Source of the DNA: Bettongia penicillata ogilbyi
Lineage: Eukaryota; Chordata; Mammalia; Diprotodontia; Potoroidae
Direction: 5' to 3'
Assembly (NCBI GenBank): GCA_023548195.1
Contig: JAJHZJ010000013.1
Span: forward strand, 1,931,001 to 1,995,000
Length of the DNA: 64,000 bases
Position 1 is the first letter of the stretch, and the number at the start of each line of letters is the position of its first letter. Made by a program: the position numbers and the translations under genes. Below the pieces are notes generated by a model. It did not search any database. It had not been told where the DNA came from and saw nothing but the letters and a program-made list of their open reading frames with translations. This document shows, one piece after another, positions 9,540 to 19,575 of the stretch.

Positions 9540-12500
9540 TCTCCAGTTATTTAAAGCTGACTTTATTTGAATAAAAACATTTTATACTTATATTCATGTA
9601 GTTCTTGGATTTGTCTTAGCAGCTCAGTTATCTTATGCTATCTACAATTATTTTAAATGGGGTATCTTTTACTATATCTTCTTACAGTTTTATTGGTGAT
9701 ATATAGAAATGCTGATGATTTATGTGAGCTTATTCTATATCCTGCTATTTTGCTAAAATTATTCATTGTTTCAACTAGCTTTTTGAATCTCTAAGATTTT
9801 CCAAGTATATCATCATGTCATCTGCAAAAAAAATAGTTTTATTACCTCATTGCCCACTCTGATTCATTCTTTTTCTTCTTTTGTTGCTTATTTCCTTTTT
9901 GTATAGTTATTGCTAGCATTTAAAAAAATACTGAATAATATTGATAACAAAGGGCATCCTTTTTTTCACCCTTGATCCTGTTGGGAAGGCTTCTAGCTTA
10001 TCTTCATCACAAATAATACTTGCTAATGGTTTTAGGTAGATGCTTCTTATCATTTTAAGGAAAAATCCATTTATACCTATGCTTTCAAGTGTTTTTACTA
10101 GGAAAAGTTTTTTGCTGCATCTATTGATATAATCATATAATTTTTTTTTGTTATTGAGATAATCAATCATGTTAATAGTTTTCTTTTATTAAACCATCCC
10201 TGACTTCATGGTATAAATCTCACTTGGTCATAATGTATAATCTTTGTGACATATTGTTGTAGTTTCCTAGCCAATATTTTATTTAGGATTTTTTCATCCA
10301 TATTCATTAGTAAAATTGGTCTACTATTTTATTCTTCCTGGTTTAAGTATCAGTATCATATTTTTTTCATAAGCTCCTTCTTTGCCTTCATAGATTCCTT
10401 CTTTGCTTATTATTCCAAATAATTTATTTAATATTGGAATTAGCTGGTCTTTAAATGTTTCATAGAATTCACTTGGTAGAATTCACTTCTGATCATAAAA
10501 CCAACTCCTAGTTTTATTTGTTAATTCAATGGTTTTCTCACATTCAATTTTATTAATTTCATCTTTAATCTTTTATGTTTTTCTCATTTGGTGTATAATT
10601 GGAGATTTTTTATTTTTTTTACCTAGGTTTTTAAATTGCATACCCAATTCATTAATTTGTTCTTTCTCTATTTTATTTAGAGACAAATTTTCCTCTGATA
10701 GATGCTTTTCCTACATCCCATAGATTTTGATATGTTGTCTCATTGCTATTATTCTCTTTAATATAATTATTTATTGTTTCTATGACCTATTCTTTAACCC
10801 ACTCATTCTTTAAGGTCAGGTCTTCATTTAATTAGTCTTCAATTAATTTTTAATCTGTGTTTTTGTGGTCCTTTTTAAAAATACATTTTTGTTGCATTAT
10901 GATCTGAAAAGGGTGCATTTAATATTTCTATTTTTCTGCATTTAACTATAAGCTTTTATGCCCTAATATGTGGTCATTTTTTGTAAAAGTATCATGTACC
11001 ACTGAAAAAAATAGTATATTGCTTTCTATTATCATTCCAGATATCTATCATATCTAGTTTATCTAAGATTTTAATCACCTCCTTGACTTTTTCTTATTTT
11101 TTTTTGTTGGATTTATCAAGTTCTGAGAGGGGAAGGTTGAAGTTCTCCACTAGTTTTGCTTACTATTTCAACCTGTAATTCATTTAGTTTTTCCTTTCAA
11201 AATTTAGATGCTATAGCATTTGGTGCATATAGTTTTAGTTTCGCTATTATTTTGTTATCTATGGTACCTTTTCACATAATATAATTTCCCTGTTTTTCTC
11301 TTAATTAAATCTATTTTAGCTTTAACTTTTTCTGAGATCATGATTACTATCCCTGCTTTTTTTTTTTGCATCAACAGAAGCATAATAAATTCTACTTCAG
11401 CCCTTTATTTTTATTCTATTTGTGTCTCTTGTTTTTAAATGCATTTCATGTAAATAACATATTTTTAGATTCTGTTTAATGCATTCTTCTATCCATCTAT
11501 ATTTTGTAGATGGGTTCATCCCATTCACATTCCTAGTTATAATTACTAATTGTGTATTTTCCCCACCCTGTTTTTCCTCATTATTTATCTTTTTCTCCCT
11601 CTCTTTTTACCATATCTCTCCTTAGACATCTAATTTACTTCTGATCAGGGCCTCCCTAATCCACAACCCTTTCAAAGGGACCCTCCATTATTTTGTTCTC
11701 TTGCTCTCTTATTTCTTAATCTGCACATCTTTCTCAGAGACCCCTTATACTATCATTTACCCTCCTATTTCTCTGTCAGTTAAGAAGACTTTTATACCAT
11801 TCTAGATCTATATGTTATTCCCTCTTTAACCCAATTCTGATGAGAATAGGGTTCTAGCACTACCAGCCCTTCACCCCCACCTACAGTCTACTATAAGAGT
11901 TCTTCCATTCATACCTCATTTGTATGAGATAATTGCTCCATTTTACCTTCCCTACCCAGTTTTATTTTTTAGGATCATCCCTTCATAATCAACTCAGTCC
12001 CAAGTCTTCTATCTATGTATGTTCTTTCAAACTACCCTAGTAATGATAACATTCTTAAGAGTTACAAGTGTTTTCCCATGTAAGAAGTAGACAGTGTAAT
12101 CTTATTAAATCCCTTATAAGTGGACTTTCATGTTTACTTTCTTATGTTTCTCCTGATTCATACAGGCCAAATTTTCCATTCAGTTCTGATCTTTTCCTCA
12201 CTGATTCCTAAAATTCCTCTACTTCATTAAACATTCTTTCTTTTCCTTGCAGGATTATACTCAACTTTACTGAGTAAGTTATTCTTGGTTGCAAATCTAG
12301 CTCCTTTGCTCTTCAGAACATCACGTTTCATGCCCTTTGGTCTTTTAATGTAGAAGCTGTTAAATCTTGTGTCATCCTAGCTGCAGCTCTACAATATTTA
12401 AATTGTTTCTCTCTAGTTGCTTGTAGTATTTTCTTGACCTGGGAGCTTTGAAACTTAGCTATAATGTTTGAGCAAGTTTTCCCCTTAGGATCTCTTTTGG

Positions 12501-13815
12501 GTGGTGATTGAGTTTTTTTTTTCTTCCAGTTTCTGTTTTACTCTCTAGTTCTAAAACTTCAGAGCAATTTTCCTTAATAATTTCTTAAAGCATAGTGTCT
12601 AGACTTTTTAAAATCATAACTTTCAGATAGTCTATCAATTCTTATATCGTCTCTCTTCAATCTGTTTTCCTGGTTATAACGAGATATTTCACATTTTCTT
12701 TTATTTTTCATTCTTTTGATTTTGTGTTATTATTTTTTAGTGTTTTATGAAATCATTTGCTTCCCCTAACCCAATTCTAATTTTTAGAGAGTCATTTTCT
12801 TCCACAAGTTTTTGGATCTCTTTCTGCATTTAGTTGACTTTCTTTTCATAATTTTCTTGACTTTTTTGCATTACTCTTATTTTTTCCCTCATTTTTCTTT
12901 AACCTCTCTTATTTGATTTTGAAACCCCTTTTTAATTTCTTCCAAAAACTTTTTTTGGCTTGTGACAATTTTATATTTTTCTTTGAAACTTTAGAATTAG
13001 CTGGTTTGACTTCATTGCCTTCTTTCAAATTTGAACCCTGACCTTCTCTATAACTATAGTAGCTATCTATGGTCCAGTTTTTTCTCTTTTGCTTACTCTT
13101 TTTTTAGTGATCTATTTTTTGGCTGTTAACTTTATGGTACAGTTGTATTCTAGTCTGGAGGTATTAGTGATGATGTCCCAGACTTCAGGTGTTTTGTGTT
13201 GTTGTTTTCTGAGCTCTACATGGGAGCCTGACCTCAGGTACTCCTCTTCATCTCTGAGCCATGACTGGGGACCCTAGAAAGCTGTCACCACAAATGCTCT
13301 TAGGTCCCTCCAGTGGCTGCAAGCTTCAGCTGCCCACTTTGTCCTAGAAGCAAAACCAGGGACACAATTTTCCTGAACCAACAGCTCCCCTACCTGTGAC
13401 ACCACTCCCTTATGTGCAATTGTTCCTCCTCTCCTATAACCACAACCTGAACCATGTCTATCAGCACAATCCAGCATGAGTCAGGGGAGAGCCCTAAAAT
13501 CTTCCCCTAATTAGCTGTCTGGTCACCACATGGATTGTGGGGTGACAGCTCCTAAAGCTGAGGCTACTACGGACTCAGTTACCCCCAGGGTTTGTTGTTT
13601 GTTGATTCGGCTTCAGTCAAGCCAGACCACCACCCTGGAAAGTCATTTCTTTCCTAATGTCTTCCCAAGTTGTCTTAGGCTGAATAACTGCTTTACCCCA
13701 ATTTTTCATTGTTTATGCTACTCTAAAGTTCACTTCAAAGCATTATTTTACATTATTTGTGGGAGAATTTAGGAGAGCCTAGTAGTTGCTTGACTTATTG
13801 CACTATCTTCCCAGA
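9540..13815 (-). mobile_element. Old, nearly full-length antisense L1 LINE
   Basis: Reading leftwards from 13815: a 5' end like 'gggattctgggaagatagtg', a decayed 5' UTR, ORF1-like text (about 12250-13050) and a long ORF2 relic. The RT active-site motif FADDM is recognisable on the minus strand at about 9800-9830, and upstream a fragment with SIYLKPLA and KLEAFP (9913-10170). There are many stops and frameshifts, so nothing is expressible. The 3' part of ORF2 and the 3' UTR are missing. It is much older than the HAL1-like elements in the window. Confidence 0.75.
9913..10170 (-). pseudogene. L1 ORF2 reverse-transcriptase remnant
   Basis: An 85-codon open stretch whose minus-strand translation contains IGINGFFLKMIRSIYLKPLA and KLEAFPTGSRVKK. 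This corresponds to the RT fingers/palm segment just before the catalytic FADD of L1 ORF2p. It is bounded by stops and belongs to the dead L1 at 9540-13815. Confidence 0.7.
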
Positions 13816-13828
13816 ATCCCTCATTCAT

Positions 13829-14018
13829 TTGGCATTTTCTTCACAAAGATACATTTCTTTCTCCAGCTCATTTTACAAATGAGGAGAGTGAGGCAAACTG
13901 GGTGAAGTGACTTGCCTAGGGTCACACAACTAGAAAGTTTTTGAGGTCAGAACTCAAGAAGATGAGTCTTCCTGACTCCAGGTCTGGCACTCCATCCACT
14001 CTATACCACCTAGCTGTT
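13829..14018 (-). mobile_element. MAR1-like CORE-SINE, tail truncated
   Basis: 'ttctccagctcattttacaa', 'gtgacttgcctagggtcac', 'gatgagtcttcctgactcca' and a head at 'ccatccactctataccacc'. Confidence 0.8.
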
Positions 14019-14049
14019 CAAAGCAGTAAATAAAAATAAAAGATAATAA

Positions 14050-14297
14050 AGCTAACATTTATAGTGTTCACCACATGCCGGGGACTGTGCTAAGCACTTT
14101 ACAACTATTACCTCATTTGGTCTTCATGACAACTCTGGGAGACAGATGCTATTATTAGCCTCATTCTACAAATAAGGAAAGAGACCCAGAAAGGTTAAGT
14201 GACTTACCCAAGGTCACAGAGCTATTAGGTATCTGAGGTTGTATTTGAACCCATGTCTTTCTGACTGCAGGCCCAGCACTGTGCCACCTAGCTGCTA
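14050..14297 (-). mobile_element. MIR/THER-type SINE
   Basis: 'gactgtgctaagcactttac', 'gatgctattattagcctcat', 'aagtgacttacccaaggtca' and 'gtgccacctagctgc' give a near-complete reverse copy. Confidence 0.75.
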
Positions 14298-14424
14298 AAG
14301 TTATAAGATGGTAGCTACAGCAGATGGCAGATCAAAATAAACATTCTTTGCCGTTTTTTAGAGTAAGGAAATTCAGGGTTGGTTTTTAAACACTGGGAAA
14401 AGAACCTGTAGATAAGAAAGAACT

Positions 14425-14560
14425 GAAGATGGAGGACATAAACATAAAACACTTAGGAAAGGAATGAATTAACAAATGAAACCAATTATGTTGAAATACA
14501 GTTACTAAAAATAAAGTTTTTTAAAACCACATTCACAGACTTTAGGTATTGCTTCACAAG
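14425..14560 (+). mobile_element. hAT-like DNA transposon fragment
   Basis: 'aaatgaaaccaattatgttg' and 'aaatacagttactaaaaata' match the interior shared with 19885-20050 and 41400-41575. The ends are not preserved. Confidence 0.45.
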
Positions 14561-14753
14561 TATGTTGTAGACAGGTAAGGGTGAAGATAAAAGATATGAA
14601 GATGGAAGAGAGAAGGAAGATTAGAGGTCAGAATAAGCAGAAAGGGAGGAGAACAAGGGCAGGAGTCGAGGGGCTGACCATGGTAGAGAGTGGCCATCTT
14701 TTTTTTTTTGTCATAGATGGGAACACAAGTGGTTCCTCATTCATTCTCATCAT
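14561..14753. other. No recognised content
   Basis: Purine-rich non-coding DNA and a T run (14699-14709). It is the pre-insertion locus of the element that follows. Confidence 0.4.
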
Positions 14754-14767
14754 GAGGGTAATGTCTT
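14754..14767. repeat. Target-site duplication, left copy (HAL1-like element 1)
   Basis: gagggtaatgtctt is repeated exactly at 17750-17763. It merges with the T run that is the element's poly(A) tail on the minus strand. Confidence 0.9.
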
Positions 14768-15596
14768 TTTTTTTTTAAATTTATTTATTTATTTAACTTT
14801 TTACATTCATTTTCACAAAATTTTGGGTTCCAAATTTTCTCCCCTTTTATCCCCTCCCCCCACCCCAATACCCCAAGCAATCTAATTTTCCCTGTCTCCA
14901 ATCTGCCCTCTCTTCTGTCATCCCTCCCTTCTCTTGTCTCCATCTTCTCTTTTCTCCTGTAGGGCCAGATGACTTTCTATTCCTCATTAACTGTATGTCT
15001 TCTTTCCTAGTAGCAACAGCAATACTAAACAGTTGTTCCTAAAACTTTGAGTTCCAAATTCTCCCCATCCCTCCCTCCCCACCCATTCCCTTTGGGAAGG
15101 CAGGCAATTCAATATAGGCCATATCTGTGTAATTTTGCGAATGACTTCCCTGATAGTCGTATTGTGTAAGACTAACTGAATTACCCTCCATCCTATCCTG
15201 CCCCTCATTGTTTCCATTCTGTCTTTTGATCCTGTCCCTCCCCAAGTGTTGACTTCAAATTGCTCCCTCCTCCCTTTGCCCTCCCTTCCATCATTCCCCC
15301 CCCTTGCTTATCTCCTCCCCCACTTTCCTGTACTGTAAGATAGGTTTTCATACCAAAATGAGTGTGCATTTTATTTCCTCCTCTAGTCAAATGTGATGAG
15401 GGTAAACTAATTGTTTTTTTTTTTCTCAGCTCTCCTCTTTTTCCCTCCACCAAAAAGTCTCCTACTTGCCTCTTAAATGACATATAATTACCCCATTCCA
15501 TTACACCCTCTTTCCTCCCACTACATTTCTCTCTCACCATTTACCTTAACTTCCTTTCAGCTATGGTCCCATCCTATTCAATTCACTCTGCGCTCT

Positions 15597-15662
15597 CTGT
15601 CTCTGTGTGTGTGCAGGTGTGTATGTGTGTGTGCGTGCATGCGTGTACATGTGTGTGTGTGT
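15597..15662. repeat. (TG)n-rich microsatellite within HAL1-like 3' UTR
   Basis: An interrupted TG/CATG tract inside the element. Copy 2 has a shorter counterpart at 59045-59088, so the tract was present in the ancestral element. Confidence 0.85.
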
Positions 15663-15795
15663 TCCCACCAACTACCCAGATACTGAAAAGTTTTAGGAGT
15701 TACAAATATTGTCTTTCCCTGTAGGAATGTAAACAGTTCACTTCTGGTAAGTCTCTTAAGACTTCTCTTTGCTGTTTCCTTGTTCATGCTTCTTC

Positions 15796-16896
15796 TCATT
15801 CTTGTGTTTGGAAGTCAAATTTTCTTTTCAGCTCTGGTCTTTTCATCAAGAATGATTGAAAGTCCTCGATTTCATTGAAAGACCATATTTTCCCCTGAAG
15901 TATTATACTCAGTTTAGCTGGATAGGTGATTCTTGGTTTGAGTCCTAGTTCCTTTGACTTCTGGAATATCCTATTCCACGCCCTTCGATCCCTTAATGTA
16001 GAAGCTGCTAGATCTTGGGTTATCCTGATTGTATTTCCACAGTACTGGAATTGTTTCTTTCTAGCTGCTTGCAAGATTTTTTCCTTGAGCTGGGAGTTCT
16101 GGAATTTGGCCACAATGTTCCTAGGAGTTTCTCTTTTTGGATCTCTTTCAGGTGGTGATCGATGGATTCTTTCAATACTTATTTTGCCCTCTGGTTCTAG
16201 AATGTCAGGGCAGTTTTCCTTGATAATTTCATGGAAGATGATGTCTAGGCTCTTTTTTTGATCATGACTTTCAGGTAGTCCCATAATTTTTAAATTGTCT
16301 CTCCTGGATCTATTTTCCAGGTCAGTTGTTTTTCCCATGAGATATTTCACATTCTCTTCCATTTTTTCGTTCTTTTGGTTTTGTTTCGTGATTTCTTGGT
16401 TTCTCGTAAAGTCATTAGACTCCATCTGTTCCATTCTAATTTTGAGAGAACTATTAAATTCAGTGAGCTTTTGAACCTCTTTTTCCATTTGGCTAATCCT
16501 GCTTTTGAATGCATTCCTCTCCTCATTGGCTTTTTGAACCTCTTTTGCCAATTGAGTGAGCCTATTCTTCAAGGTGTTATTTTCTTCAGCATTTTTTTGG
16601 GTCTCCTTAACCAAGGTATTGACCCGTTTTTCATACTTTTCTTGCATCTCTGTCATTTCTCTTCCCAGTTTTTCCTCCACCTGTCTAACTTGCTTTTCAA
16701 AATCCTTTTTGAGCTCTTCCAAGGTCTGAGCCTACCCGACATCCCCCTGGGGTGTCTGGGGTACTGATGCCCCGCCCTCCACGTCTTTCCCTGATGGCAA
16801 GAATACATCCTTGTCATCAGATCCGAATGTCAGGATCATTTGCATTTGTTGGGAAAAACTCTCTATAGTCTTATTTTTCTTCCCTTTTCTAGGCAT
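15796..16896 (-). pseudogene. L1-type ORF1 of HAL1-like copy 1 (one premature stop)
   Basis: ORF1p is the trimeric RNA-binding chaperone of L1 elements. The frame starts with ATG at 16894-16896 (MPRKGK...) and would be 366 codons to the TGA at 15796-15798, close to the usual ~340. A TAG at 16732-16734 (codon 55) replaces a Trp codon present in copy 2. Downstream, 308 codons remain open from a Met at codon 59. Approximate domains: basic N-terminus 1-30; coiled coil 58-195 with regular Glu/Lys/Leu heptads; RRM about 195-285, beginning at RRDNLKIMGLPE and containing RNIVAKF; C-terminal domain about 285-360 with YPAKLSI. Very few lesions suggest a fairly recent insertion. Translation, if any, would give an N-truncated protein keeping the coil, RRM and CTD. 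Confidence 0.85.
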
Positions 16897-17749
16897 TTTC
16901 CCAGCCGGTTATTTGACTTCTGAGATTCCTGTCCACCCCCGCCTAGATCCGCCCAGCTAGTGCTTGGGCTCTGAGATTGAAATGGGCTTTAAGCGCCGCC
17001 CGCCCAGCTGCTAATCAATGAGCTTTAGTTCTGGTGCTGGGGTGGGGGCAGGGCCGCCTCCCAGGCTTGGCTTCCTCAGGGGCTTTACGTAGAGACTTTC
17101 GGGAACGGTAGGGGTGGGGGGGCTGCCTCCCAGGCTCAGTTCCGTCAGGGGCTTTATGCAGAGGCCTTCAGCAGTGGAGCAGGGTGGGGCAGAGCCGTCT
17201 CCCAGGCTCAGCTCCCTCAGGTTGTTTATGCAGAGACTTTCAGTAATGAAGATCCTGCCTGCTGCTGGGCGAGTCCTGGGCCACCGCGGCCGCGCCACTG
17301 CTGCCTGCCTCCGCTGCCGCCCATGCCTCTGCCTCCGCCGCTTCCTGCCACCGTCTCTGCCACCGCCGCTTCCTCCTGAGGAGGCCCGAATCACAGAGAC
17401 ACCCCACTGCCCTCAGCCAGCCAGCCATTTCTCTCACTGACCTGTAGCTTCTGTGGGCGGAGGGACTTTCCCGGCTGCTGGAGCTTCCATCCCTGAAGCC
17501 TGCTCAGGTCATCTTCTCTGGGGCCACGGCCAGGGCAGCACTGGGGTGGGGTCTGCTTTTTGGGGCATGACGGACCCTGGGGACGGCTCTCCAGGGCTCT
17601 CTGGAACGGAAATCTCTTCCACTCCGTTTCTGTACACCTTTCAGTGGTCCAGAAGTTATGGGGGGTATCTTTTTGCATTAATTCTATGGGCTGTGGGTTG
17701 GAGCTCGTAAACGTGCATCCTTCTACTCCGCCATCTTGGCTCCACCTTC
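16897..17749 (-). promoter_or_regulatory. CpG-rich 5' UTR / internal promoter region of HAL1-like copy 1
   Basis: GC- and CpG-rich compared with the surrounding AT-rich DNA, with a run of gccgc/ccgccg motifs at 17280-17380. On the minus strand the first bases include 'caagatggcgg', a YY1-type site in the same place as in human L1. The promoter role is inferred from L1 biology. Long minus-strand open frames here (for example 17011-17394) are probably by-products of low stop-codon density. Confidence 0.65.
17038..17250 (-). repeat. Three tandem ~70-bp units in HAL1-like 5' UTR (copy 1)
   Basis: The block 'gcctcccaggct' (or gtctcccaggct) starts at 17056, 17125 and 17197, spacing 69 and 72 bp. 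Each is followed by 'ttatgcagag' or a close variant. Copy 2 has two units. Such monomers resemble the variable-number promoter units of rodent L1s in layout, not in sequence. Confidence 0.85.
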
Positions 17750-17763
17750 GAGGGTAATGTCTT
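17750..17763. repeat. Target-site duplication, right copy (HAL1-like element 1)
   Basis: gagggtaatgtctt, an exact match to 14754-14767. Confidence 0.9.
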
Positions 17764-18705
17764 GACTGGCATGTGAATTTTATTTAAGTGAGGTAATGTT
17801 GTACAAAGTCATCAGCCTCACTTTCTCCTCCAGAATCATTGAAGTCCTGTGGCAATACAAAGTTAAGATGACTAGCCATGGCCCAGGATGCATAAAACTT
17901 GACTAAAACTCCACTTAATTGCCATTAATACACAGAAGGTGACTCCTAGGATGGAAAACCATTCCAAGGTAAAAACTCTTAGGGAACTGGAACTGGAAAC
18001 TGATATTTCAGGCTAGGACTTGGAAAATAATTGTGTAGATTTCAAAGAGCAACATAAATACTTTGCTGTATTTTCAAAAGATGGGAACAAAGCAGAGGAT
18101 CGAGGAAGATATTGAGGGGTTTCGAGGTATGGAGTCTGGGCAAGTGAGTAGCTCATGGCAGACTGGCTCAATTTTCTCAGTAAAGTCAGAGGCAACATTA
18201 TCTCCTGGTAGACAATGGGGGAGGAAAGCACTGAGGGCTTACAGAGAGAATAGATGATTTGGAACAATTGCAGCAAGGAGTGTGATAGAGTCAATCAAGG
18301 AAGAATAAATGTACTGCTGTGCTATCGTGAGGGCCCATTTGAAATGAGATAATGTCTTTTTGTAGGAGTCTCAGTTTGCAGCTTCCTCTGGTGACATTCA
18401 GCTTCATGGGAGGCTAGGCAGAGTAAAAGAATCAAAACACAGATAACCAGAACATATCATTTCATTTAATTATTTGTCAACTCATCAGTCACTGGACAAG
18501 GATCTCACACTTCTCTCTAGTGCCTTCCCTCTGTTAATTATTCACTATTTATCCTGTATATAATTTTCTTTGCATTTTTTTTGCATGTTGTCTCTCACAT
18601 TAGATTTGAGAGAAATCATGATTTCTTTCTCATATTAACAGTCAATTAAAATTGGGGAGATCCAAGCTTTTTTTCCTGTCCTATTTCCCTGTTTGAAGCC
18701 CAGTG
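17764..18705. other. Apparently unique non-coding DNA
   Basis: No recognised repeat or gene. The short frames on both strands are mutual shadows. Bases 18330-18430 carry no SINE text. Confidence 0.4.
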
Positions 18706-19006
18706 GCTAAAGGAGAGCTTCTTAAACTGTGGGTCATGACCCCATGTGGGGTTGCAAAAAATTTGGCAACAATAAAAGGTTTCTGAATATGTAACAGCCA
18801 AAAATTAAAAATCAAACTTGTAATGAATCCAAGGTGTTTCTGGCACTGCTTGCCCATGTGGCACAGGGCAACTTCACTGCAGCCTTGGTTCTGAACACAA
18901 AGCATGTGCACTTTGTATTGTGCATACCCTCAGGTCACATACCACCAACTAACCACCACTACAACAAACTGTCTGAGTGGAAAAAGTTTAAGAAGCCTGC
19001 TAAAGG
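18706..19006. mobile_element. hAT-type non-autonomous DNA transposon with 8-bp TSD
   Basis: An exact 8-bp duplication gctaaagg at 18706-18713 and 18999-19006 flanks a 285-bp element. The ends share 'gcttcttaaact' in inverted orientation (18718-18729; complement at 18984-18995). There is no transposase frame. The 'aaactgtgggtcatgacccc' text just inside the left end is typical of Charlie-like hAT MITEs. Confidence 0.8.
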
Positions 19007-19129
19007 ACAAGTTGATGGAAGATACAATTAACATTGTCTTCATTCTGGGTATTGCTACTCCACCCAACTAGATCAAATGCCTAATCTAAAGTGAATTACT
19101 GTCCATAGCATTCCACTCAAACTTAATTG

Positions 19130-19465
19130 GGCAAAGGTGGATTCCTAGTGGTCTAGATTGCCCAAGGTTGTGGGTCATCTGAGTGTAGAGGTAGTCCACC
19201 TGTATAAGAATGACAGCACGTCACTCTTCCAGGTTCTTATTAGAATAGGTACACCTATCATTAATTGTTAACCAATCAGAGTTGATTGCCACCCTCTGAA
19301 ACACCCACTTTTCCAAGGATATATAAGCCATGAGCCTACCACCATGATTATTTTTAGAGACGGCCAAAGAACCATCCTTTTTACTAATAAAATGTTAGCA
19401 TTATTAATGAAATTATTATCACCCAGAAACTATGTCTCTTGAACTTTTTAAACATCACAGATTGT
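19130..19465 (+). mobile_element. LTR-like element (candidate solo LTR), copy 1
   Basis: It contains a TATA-like 'gatatataagcc' at about 19317 and an AATAAA signal near 19386, and ends 'aaactatgtctcttgaactt'. A related, differently preserved copy lies at 38935-39215 ('gaaattatgtctcttggatt'). No internal retroviral genes are near either. The family is not assigned. Confidence 0.5.
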
Positions 19466-19575
19466 AAGCTTCTTGAGGGCAAAACCTGTCTTTCCCTCAT
19501 TTTGTATTCCTACTGCTTAGTACAGTGCCTGACACAAAGCAGAACACTTAATAAATGTTTATTGAGTGACTGATT
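19466..19575 (+). mobile_element. L2-type LINE 3' end
   Basis: 'tgtaagcttcttgagggcaa', 'agtacagtgcctgacacaaa' and 'acttaataaatgtttattga' are the canonical L2 terminus. Confidence 0.75.

Larger units (their letters stand above)
14768..17749 (-). mobile_element. HAL1-like (half-L1) retrotransposon, full-length copy 1
   Basis: A ~3.0-kb L1-derived element on the minus strand, bounded by perfect 14-bp target duplications. In order: 5' end 'ggtggagccaagatggcgg', CpG-rich 5' UTR with three ~70-bp tandem units, ORF1, about 1 kb of 3' UTR containing a (CA)n run, and a poly(A) tail. There is no ORF2: between the ORF1 stop (15796) and the tail I find no endonuclease or RT motif. Elements with ORF1 only are known as HAL1 in mammals. 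It must have relied on L1 enzymes supplied in trans. Copy 2 at 58221-61059 has the same architecture, so the missing ORF2 is a family trait and not a local deletion. Confidence 0.85.

Noticed and set aside
9540..13815. Active L1 ORF2
   Set aside because: RT motifs are recognisable, but the frame is broken throughout and the 3' part is missing.
15926..16767. 111- and 130-codon plus-strand frames over ORF1
   Set aside because: Antisense of the L1-type ORF1, explained by its codon composition. The same frame appears at 59797-60189 in copy 2.
14768..17749. Interpretation as an ordinary L1 with an internal deletion
   Set aside because: The independent copy at 58221-61059 has the same organisation, so a private deletion is unlikely.
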